DNA from: Candidatus Peribacteria bacterium
Lineage (GTDB): Bacteria; Patescibacteriota; Gracilibacteria; Peribacterales; Peribacteraceae
Assembly: GCA_903854455.1 (NCBI GenBank)
Contig: CAINWJ010000020.1
Span: forward strand, 1 to 21,538
Reading direction: 5' to 3'
DNA length: 21,538 nt
In this document: positions 14,958-19,752 of the stretch, in pieces
How positions within the stretch are numbered: position 1 is the stretch's first letter
How the letters are laid out: every line of letters starts with the position of its first letter
The notes under the pieces: generated by a model
Database searches by the model: none
The model's input: only the letters and a program-made list of their open reading frames with translations
What the model was told of the DNA's origin: nothing
Program-made: the position numbers and the translations under genes

Positions 14958-15726
14958 TCTCCGCAAGAGTTCGCAGTTCTTCCATCACCTTCTGCGTGCG
15001 TGGATCGTCGGAGTTTCCCAGGAAATCGAGGTAGAAGACGTAGTGACCGAAGCGCTCGCCGGACGGGCGGCTCTCGATGCGCGTGAGGTTCACGTCGTAA
15101 ACTTTGAATGGTGTGAGTAGTGCGTGGAGCAATCCCGGACGATCGACGGATGGGCGGAGAACGACCGTCATGCGCGTGTGCTTCAGATCCGGGAAATGAT
15201 CGGTGGCGGAGACGATGGCGAAGCGTGTGGTATTGCCCTCCCCTTCCGTGTTTTCCGCGATCACGGTGAGCCCGCTCTTCTTCAGTACCTTTGCCGATGA
15301 GATGGCGCCGAATGAGGCATCGGCAACCGCCAGTTCCGCCGCCTTGGCAGTGGAACTTACCGGCACGTGTTCGGCGTGGGGAAAATGTGCCTTGAGCCAG
15401 CGTCGGCACTGCCGGAGCGCCTGCGGATGACTCGCGATTTTCGTGACTTTTTTCGCATCTTGCGCACCGAATGAATGGACGATGGCAACGTCGTGCGTGC
15501 GGATGATCTTCACGTCTTTCGACTCGTACAGAAGATCCAAAATCTCATCGATGGAGCCGTGCAGACTGTTCTCGATCGGCACGATGCCGACATCCTCGGG
15601 ATGGCTTTCCAGTGAGGCGAAGAGTGCATCGAAGTTCGGGTCGAAGATCACCTTCACCTTGGGAAAAATCTTCTCCGCAGCTTCGTGCGAGAACGTGCCG
15701 GCAGGACCGAGGGTGTGGATACGCAT
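14935..15726 (-). CDS. pheA: Prephenate dehydratase
   Basis: This 263-aa monofunctional enzyme converts prephenate to phenylpyruvate for phenylalanine. The PDT domain (1 to about 180) begins LGPAGTFSHEAA and has GIVPIENSLHGS (47-58) and NTTRF (165-169), whose Thr-Arg-Phe is the catalytic signature. The ACT regulatory domain (about 184-258) has LTRIESRPS (214-222), the phenylalanine-binding ESRP motif, so feedback inhibition by phenylalanine is expected. The ATG at 15726 gives the normal N-terminus; an ATG 18 nt upstream is less likely. It is last gene of the aromatic operon. A small inverted repeat (15738-15743/15756-15761) overlaps the tyrA stop just upstream. Confidence 0.93.
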   Translation of the reverse strand: MRIHTLGPAGTFSHEAAEKIFPKVKVIFDPNFDALFASLESHPEDVGIVPIENSLHGSIDEILDLLYESKDVKIIRTHDVAIVHSFGAQDAKKVTKIASHPQALRQCRRWLKAHFPHAEHVPVSSTAKAAELAVADASFGAISSAKVLKKSGLTVIAENTEGEGNTTRFAIVSATDHFPDLKHTRMTVVLRPSVDRPGLLHALLTPFKVYDVNLTRIESRPSGERFGHYVFYLDFLGNSDDPRTQKVMEELRTLAEIKVLGEW

Positions 15727-15759
15727 AGAGGTGGGTAAACGCAAGTCTCCGTGCCTGCG

Positions 15760-16608
15760 TTATCGGGAAAGAGAAAGAAGTGTACGGATGCAGGCTTCGC
15801 TGTGGGAGCGCGCCTTCTTGAGATGCGGTTCAAAGAACTCTCGGCAGGCGCCGTACCGTCGTTCCGCCGCACTCAGATTTTTCTTCGATGCTACCGCGGA
15901 GAAGGTATCAACCGATTTCCTGATCAACTTGAGAATCTTCTTTGTCTCGGGATTCCGGAAAATGATGGGCATGTAGAGTCCGGGGTGATCGTCGAGGAAC
16001 CGTCCGATGACGTTGAACTCCATCTCGTAGGTCGGCGTGCACATGGACAGCACCTTGGTGAAATCGATCTTGAGGGAGCGCATGACGTCCGCCATGAGTA
16101 GACTTTTGAGGTGTGGAATCACCTGGACGATCGCCATGAAGCGGTCATGCTCGGCAGGCGTCATCACGGCTGTCCTGAGCCCCAGACGATGCAATACGTT
16201 CATGAGTGACTTCACTGTTTCCTTCGCAGCACGTGCAGGACAGAGAATGATCGTCTCGCCCTTGGGATCCGTCGAGGGACCGAAGAGCGGGTGCATACCG
16301 ATGACCTCGCCTGCTCCACCGAGCATCGCCTTCACCTCATGCACTTTGAGCGAACTCAGATCCAGCAGGAGCTGATCCTTGCGCTTCGTCTTCTTCATAA
16401 ATCCTTTCATCATCTTCGCGGCGGATTTGAGCGGCAGTGCGAAGATCACGATGTCGCATTCCCGCAGCAGAGAGCCATTCTGACGACTCGTCGTCGATCC
16501 CGTCACACGTACTGAAAAGCCATGCTTCCGGAATAATGATGCAAACTGACCACCTGTCCTGCCTTCACCGCCGATGATGCCGATGGTATGATGAGGGGAG
16601 ATTTTCAT
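15760..16608 (-). CDS. tyrA: Prephenate dehydrogenase
   Basis: This 282-aa NAD(P)-dependent enzyme makes 4-hydroxyphenylpyruvate for tyrosine. IGIIGGEGRTGGQF (9-22) is the dinucleotide-binding loop. DIVIFALPL (52-60) and LLLDLSSLK (80-88) are the usual strands. GMHPLFGP (104-111) matches the family G-x-HPMFGP signature, and EHDRFMAIVQVIPH (153-166) carries the later conserved His. The helical C-terminal domain follows and no ACT domain is present. The start at 16608 is chosen because an extension to 16644 would translate a hairpin repeat (16617-16638) rather than family sequence. The start context is CATTCTCTC before ATG, without SD. Confidence 0.9.
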   Translation of the reverse strand: MKISPHHTIGIIGGEGRTGGQFASLFRKHGFSVRVTGSTTSRQNGSLLRECDIVIFALPLKSAAKMMKGFMKKTKRKDQLLLDLSSLKVHEVKAMLGGAGEVIGMHPLFGPSTDPKGETIILCPARAAKETVKSLMNVLHRLGLRTAVMTPAEHDRFMAIVQVIPHLKSLLMADVMRSLKIDFTKVLSMCTPTYEMEFNVIGRFLDDHPGLYMPIIFRNPETKKILKLIRKSVDTFSAVASKKNLSAAERRYGACREFFEPHLKKARSHSEACIRTLLSLSR

Positions 16609-16616
16609 GAGAGAAT

Positions 16617-16638
16617 GGAGCGCAGGATTCTTCCTGCG
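16617..16638. repeat. Single family-1 hairpin repeat
   Basis: CGCAGGA (16621-16627), a 4-nt loop and TCCTGCG (16632-16638), flanked by GGAG. Read on the minus strand it is a half copy of the paired hairpins inside aroA-aroK (CCGCAGGA...TCCTGC then CTCC). Here it is intergenic, just upstream of tyrA. Confidence 0.7.
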
Positions 16639-16650
16639 AAACAAAAGTGA

Positions 16651-16673
16651 CTGATCGCTGATCGCTGATCGCT
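16651..16673. repeat. Period-7 array CTGATCG x3
   Basis: Three perfect CTGATCG heptads begin 1 nt after the chorismate mutase stop codon. It is the same unit as the array at 9142-9172. Confidence 0.8.
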
Positions 16674-16674
16674 T

Positions 16675-16953
16675 TCACGATTCTTGGATCTTCTTCGATT
16701 CCGACAGAATGAAATCGAGCATCAAGAGCGCCAGATGCTCCGGCACCTTGGCTTCCCTCGCCTCCTTCTTCCACTTGTCCTTGAGCTGCTGCTCGCGAGC
16801 TGGATCCTCTACCCGCATCTTCTGCATGCTCTTGAGCCGTCGGAGGAAATCGACCCCGCGGAACCGTGCACCCAATGCGCGAATCAGGAGTGAATCCGCT
16901 TCATCGATGGCTGCGCGGATTTCGGCGATGGTGGCGATATCGGAGGAGGACAT
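16675..16953 (-). CDS. Chorismate mutase, AroQ type
   Basis: This 92-aa monofunctional, all-helical chorismate mutase converts chorismate to prephenate, feeding tyrA and pheA just downstream. Helix 1 has IAEIRAAIDEADSLLIRALGARF, matching the I-R-x2-ID-x2-D-x2-L-x3-R pattern. Helix 2 has LRRLKSMQKMRVEDPAREQQL, with the conserved Lys and the D-x-x-RE motif. The last helix (LALLMLDFILSESKKIQES) supplies the usual C-terminal face. The length is normal for the stand-alone AroQ domain. The start is preceded by TTTTTTTCTCCTCTCACC, strongly C/T-rich with no SD. Confidence 0.88.
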   Translation of the reverse strand: MSSSDIATIAEIRAAIDEADSLLIRALGARFRGVDFLRRLKSMQKMRVEDPAREQQLKDKWKKEAREAKVPEHLALLMLDFILSESKKIQES

Positions 16954-16981
16954 GGTGAGAGGAGAAAAAAATGAATGGTTT

Positions 16982-17031
16982 CCGCAGCCGGGACGCCGCG
17001 CCCGGACCGGGGCACGATGCCCCGGCTACGG
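16982..17031. repeat. Intergenic family-2 paired hairpin element
   Basis: Two adjacent hairpins, CCGGG(16988-16992)/CCCGG(17001-17005) and CCGGGGCA(17007-17014)/TGCCCCGG(17018-17025), are flanked by CCGCAG on the left and CTACGG on the right. These are the same half-units that lie in frame inside aroD at 19260-19341. The element ends 3 nt before the aroC stop codon. Confidence 0.8.
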
Positions 17032-17034
17032 ACA

Positions 17035-18036
17035 TTATTGATGAAATGAACGATAGGATTGATGCAACAAATAACAATCCGCCAATACCAGCGCCACCAT
17101 TGCTTCCACGACCGGAATCACCCGCGGGACGATGCACGGATCGTGCCGGCCTTCCTTGGCAACCTTGCCAACCGATGAAGGCGGTTTGATGGCAATGGTC
17201 AGGAGCAAATCCTCACCGGTCGAAATGCCGCCGAGAATGCCGCCGAAATTCCTCGGATTTTTGACGTATTCACTGCCACACATTTCCGCGACATCGAATC
17301 CCGCTCCGTAAGAGAAGCCTGTGACGGCACCGATCGACATAACCGCATCTGCAAGCCGAGATTTCAATTTTCCAAACACAGGATCGCCCAGATTCTTCGG
17401 CATGTTCTGTACGACCAATTGAATCAATCCGCCGGTGGAATCCCCTTTCGCTTTCAAGTCCAAGACGAACTTCTCCATCTTCTTGGCAGCGACCGGATCC
17501 GCACAACGCATGACGCTCCTTTCAATAATTGAAGATGAGGATGTTTTCGCCTCGATCGGACCAATCTTGATTGTGTGTCCGATGATTTTCACATTCTTCG
17601 GCAAGATCTTCCGTGCAACCACACCACCAATCACTCTCGCCAACGTCTCGCGACCGGACGATCTCCCGCCACCGCGGTAATCCCTGATGCCGTACTTGGA
17701 ATCGTATGCGGCATCGGCATGACCGGGACGAAAGACAGTTTTAAGTGCAGCGTAATCCTGTGACCTCTGCGCCTTGTTCTCGACAATGACGGCAATCGGC
17801 ATGCCGGTGGTTTTGCCTTCAAATACGCCAGAAAGGATCACCGGGCGATCTTCTTCGCTGCGCGAAGTCGTTACCGCGCTCTGCCCCGGTCGCCGGCGTT
17901 TCAATTCAACTTCAAAATCTTTTTCGGATAGCGGGATACCGGCCGGACAACCGTCAATAACCGCACCGAGCGCAGTTCCGTGCGATTCGCCGAAGGTGGT
18001 GAGCCGGAGCAGGGAACCGAAGGAGTTACTGGACAT
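17035..18036 (-). CDS. aroC: Chorismate synthase
   Basis: This 333-aa enzyme converts EPSP to chorismate using reduced FMN. The signatures appear in order: FGESHG (15-20), RRRPGQS (47-53), RPGHADAAYDSKYG (103-116), RGGGRSSGRET (121-131), the GSEYVKNPRNFGGILGGIST stretch, and RHDPCIVPRVIPVVEAM near the C-terminus. The length is slightly short of the usual ~350-390. No insert repeat is seen inside this gene, unlike its two upstream neighbours. It starts 37 nt after aroD-aroE across a heptad array; start context GTCTC before ATG. Confidence 0.95.
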   Translation of the reverse strand: MSSNSFGSLLRLTTFGESHGTALGAVIDGCPAGIPLSEKDFEVELKRRRPGQSAVTTSRSEEDRPVILSGVFEGKTTGMPIAVIVENKAQRSQDYAALKTVFRPGHADAAYDSKYGIRDYRGGGRSSGRETLARVIGGVVARKILPKNVKIIGHTIKIGPIEAKTSSSSIIERSVMRCADPVAAKKMEKFVLDLKAKGDSTGGLIQLVVQNMPKNLGDPVFGKLKSRLADAVMSIGAVTGFSYGAGFDVAEMCGSEYVKNPRNFGGILGGISTGEDLLLTIAIKPPSSVGKVAKEGRHDPCIVPRVIPVVEAMVALVLADCYLLHQSYRSFHQ

Positions 18037-18045
18037 GAGACGGAA

Positions 18046-18073
18046 TGGAAAATGGATAATTGAAAATGGAAAA
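18046..18073. repeat. Period-7 array TGGAAAA x4 (degenerate)
   Basis: Four units (TGGAAAA, TGGATAA, TTGAAAA, TGGAAAA) exactly fill the gap before the aroD-aroE stop. The unit is a rotation of GGAAAAT, the heptad translated at the end of GH57. Confidence 0.75.
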
Positions 18074-19747
18074 TTAATGAATCAACATTTTATGTAGGAT
18101 TGGGAGCGGAATGCTTTCCGCGGCAATACCGGTGAACAGCTCAAACTGCGCCAGTGCCTGATGAATCAGCATAGGCAACCCATCGTACACGCGAAAACCT
18201 TTTGCCGCTGCGCTTGCCATGAACATCGTCTCCTTGCCGTAACGAAGATCAATCGCCACTGATTTCTTTGCATGCTTCGGCAACGGCAATGCAATGTCCT
18301 GCGAAACGGCGCAGATCACGACATCGGCAACACACTGTATAACCTTGCTCATCGGCTGAATCGAGACGCCCGATTCTTCCAGCTCCATCGCTGCCTTCTT
18401 TGGATCACGGGCAAAGACGGTAATCAAAGCTTTTGGATTGATCCTCCTGATCCCTTCGATCACCGCAGGAACAACACCGCCTGCGCCCAGAATCGCGATT
18501 GAACCTGCAGATTTTAGGAATGGATAGCCGCGTTCTACTCCGATGACATCGGTATTCCAGGCCTTCCACTCCCTCATCCCCAACCCCTTCCTCCGATGAG
18601 GGAAGGGGCTTTGTTTTACTGTTTGCACTTCCCCTCTCCCATCAGAAGAGGGGCTAGGGGTGAGGGAAGGCAAAAGGGAATAGATCAGCGTGTTGGCGGA
18701 GCCAAGCGATTTGGCAATTGAATCCTTCATGTTCGCGTAACGAAATGCATCATGCTTGAACGGTGCCGTGACAGACAGACCGGCAATGCCCAATTTTTCA
18801 AGAATCTTCATCGTTCCCTTGAAGTCATCCGTCGGGAAGCAGGAGTAGATGCCATCAACGCCATGCTGCTGAAAGAGGAGATTATGGATCAGTGGACTCA
18901 GACTATGCGTAACCTGATCCCCACCGATAATGCCAAAAATTCTGACATTCGATGTCGATTCCATCGCAGGAAGAATCCTGCCCTGCTGGTTCAATATTTT
19001 GTAAAACGATAATGGCAACTGCCCCGGCGCCGCGGCATCTGTTCCATCTAGAAATGTGTAGGTCAACGCATTCCGCATCGGTGAGGTGATTCTGGAATAG
19101 TGCGCCTTGTCGCCCATGCCGAGAATGATCTGTTTTGTAGAGCCGCAAAATTTTGCGGTTCTACAGAATGAATTCATCCAATCTTGTAAATCTCGATGGA
19201 TCAGCAAATCTTCGTACCCGGTAATCTTCGTGGCGATTTTGATGGCCCATGGTTTACTACCGGGACACGATGTCCCGGCTGCGGAAAATACTGATTGACC
19301 CGAAGAATTTTTGCTTCCGTAGCTGGGGCATCGTGCCCCAGTTGCTGTGCATATTTTTTGTACAATTTTCATTAGATCTGCAAGCGACGGAGTCCGATCG
19401 TAATTGTGATAACTGATGATCAATTTTTTCTTCTCCGCGCCCGGGAACGGGCGCTCCCCAGCAAAAGATTTTAACTCTAATTTTTCTGAAATGGAGCACC
19501 CCTTCCGGGGTGCGGTGTCAGCAATTTCTGCAGTATCCAAATCCACATACTCCGGCTTCAGCCGATCAATCAGATCCATCCCCTTACCTCTGGGAGAAAC
19601 AATTAGCGGTAATGGAGATTTGAATGCCTTCACTGTCGGCGTCAGATCACCGCGGATTTCCAGAATATCGGCACCGGCTTTCTTCGCCTTCAGTGCGAAT
19701 GCTTTGGGATTGTTTCCAGCCGATGCGGGAAGGGTAACGACGAACAT
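18074..19747 (-). CDS. aroDE: Fused 3-dehydroquinate dehydratase (type I) / shikimate dehydrogenase
   Basis: This 557-aa bifunctional enzyme turns 3-dehydroquinate into shikimate. The AroD part (about 1-250) has IISYHNYDRTP with catalytic His 114, AIKIAT with Schiff-base Lys 170, SRITSP (Arg 219) and PGQLP (Gln 243). The AroE part (about 268-557) has HSLSPLIHN (281-289), SVTAPFKHDA with catalytic Lys 331, SANTL (Asn 352), NTDVIG (Asp 400), GAGG (421-424) and DGLPMLIHQALAQF (522-535). Four repeat-derived inserts lie in frame at about residues 78-105, 133-164, 193-204 and 358-394. His 114 to Lys 170 is 56 residues against 27 in E. coli AroD, and Asn 352 to Asp 400 is 48 against 16 in E. coli AroE. 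The frame is uninterrupted, so the enzyme is probably functional. It starts 5 nt after the aroA-aroK stop. Confidence 0.92.
   Translation of the reverse strand: MFVVTLPASAGNNPKAFALKAKKAGADILEIRGDLTPTVKAFKSPLPLIVSPRGKGMDLIDRLKPEYVDLDTAEIADTAPRKGCSISEKLELKSFAGERPFPGAEKKKLIISYHNYDRTPSLADLMKIVQKICTATGARCPSYGSKNSSGQSVFSAAGTSCPGSKPWAIKIATKITGYEDLLIHRDLQDWMNSFCRTAKFCGSTKQIILGMGDKAHYSRITSPMRNALTYTFLDGTDAAAPGQLPLSFYKILNQQGRILPAMESTSNVRIFGIIGGDQVTHSLSPLIHNLLFQQHGVDGIYSCFPTDDFKGTMKILEKLGIAGLSVTAPFKHDAFRYANMKDSIAKSLGSANTLIYSLLPSLTPSPSSDGRGEVQTVKQSPFPHRRKGLGMREWKAWNTDVIGVERGYPFLKSAGSIAILGAGGVVPAVIEGIRRINPKALITVFARDPKKAAMELEESGVSIQPMSKVIQCVADVVICAVSQDIALPLPKHAKKSVAIDLRYGKETMFMASAAAKGFRVYDGLPMLIHQALAQFELFTGIAAESIPLPILHKMLIH
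18570..18667. repeat. Family-5 inverted-repeat element inside aroE
   Basis: Ends are TCCCTCA (18570-18576) and TGAGGGA (18661-18667). Inside are the hairpins 18584-18591/18601-18608 (CCCCTTCC) and 18631-18637/18647-18653 (CCCCTCT). It is translated as ~37 extra residues (LPSLTPSPSSDGRGE ... KGLGMRE) between Asn 352 and Asp 400 of the shikimate dehydrogenase. Confidence 0.85.
19136..19165. repeat. Family-4 palindrome inside aroD
   Basis: A 30-nt palindrome TGTAGARCCGCAAAA followed by its complement, with one G-T pair. It is translated as part of the ~12 extra residues NSFCRTAKFCGS between DLQDWM and KQIILGMGD. Confidence 0.85.
19260..19341. repeat. Family-2 paired inverted hairpins inside aroD
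   Basis: Hairpin 19260-19278 (CCGGGAC-ACGAT-GTCCCGG) and hairpin 19323-19341 (CTGGGGCA-TCG-TGCCCCAG) are flanked on their inner sides by CTGCGG and CCGTAG. They are the same unit in opposite orientation, differing at paired positions. It is translated as residues ~133-164, between catalytic His 114 and Lys 170. Confidence 0.88.
19437..19513. repeat. Family-3 paired inverted hairpins inside aroD
   Basis: GCGCCCG(19437-19443)-GGAA-CGGGCGC(19448-19454) and GCACCCC(19496-19502)-TTCC-GGGGTGC(19507-19513). They are the same unit in opposite orientation, with two compensated base-pair changes. It is translated as residues ~78-105 (APRKGCS ... AGERPFPGAE). Confidence 0.88.
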
Positions 19748-19752
19748 AGAAA

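Noticed and set aside
16608..16644. Upstream ATG extending prephenate dehydrogenase by 12 residues
   Set aside because: The extension would translate the intergenic hairpin at 16617-16638; the ATG at 16608 gives the normal family N-terminus.
18700..18800. Frameshift or two separate genes between aroD and aroE
   Set aside because: A single continuous frame runs from the AroD PGQ motif into the AroE HSLSP motif with no stop or restart signal, so it is a true fusion.
18074..19747. Inteins or introns as the cause of the extra protein segments
   Set aside because: The inserts are 12-37 residues of hairpin repeat, far too short for inteins, with no splicing motifs and full frame continuity.
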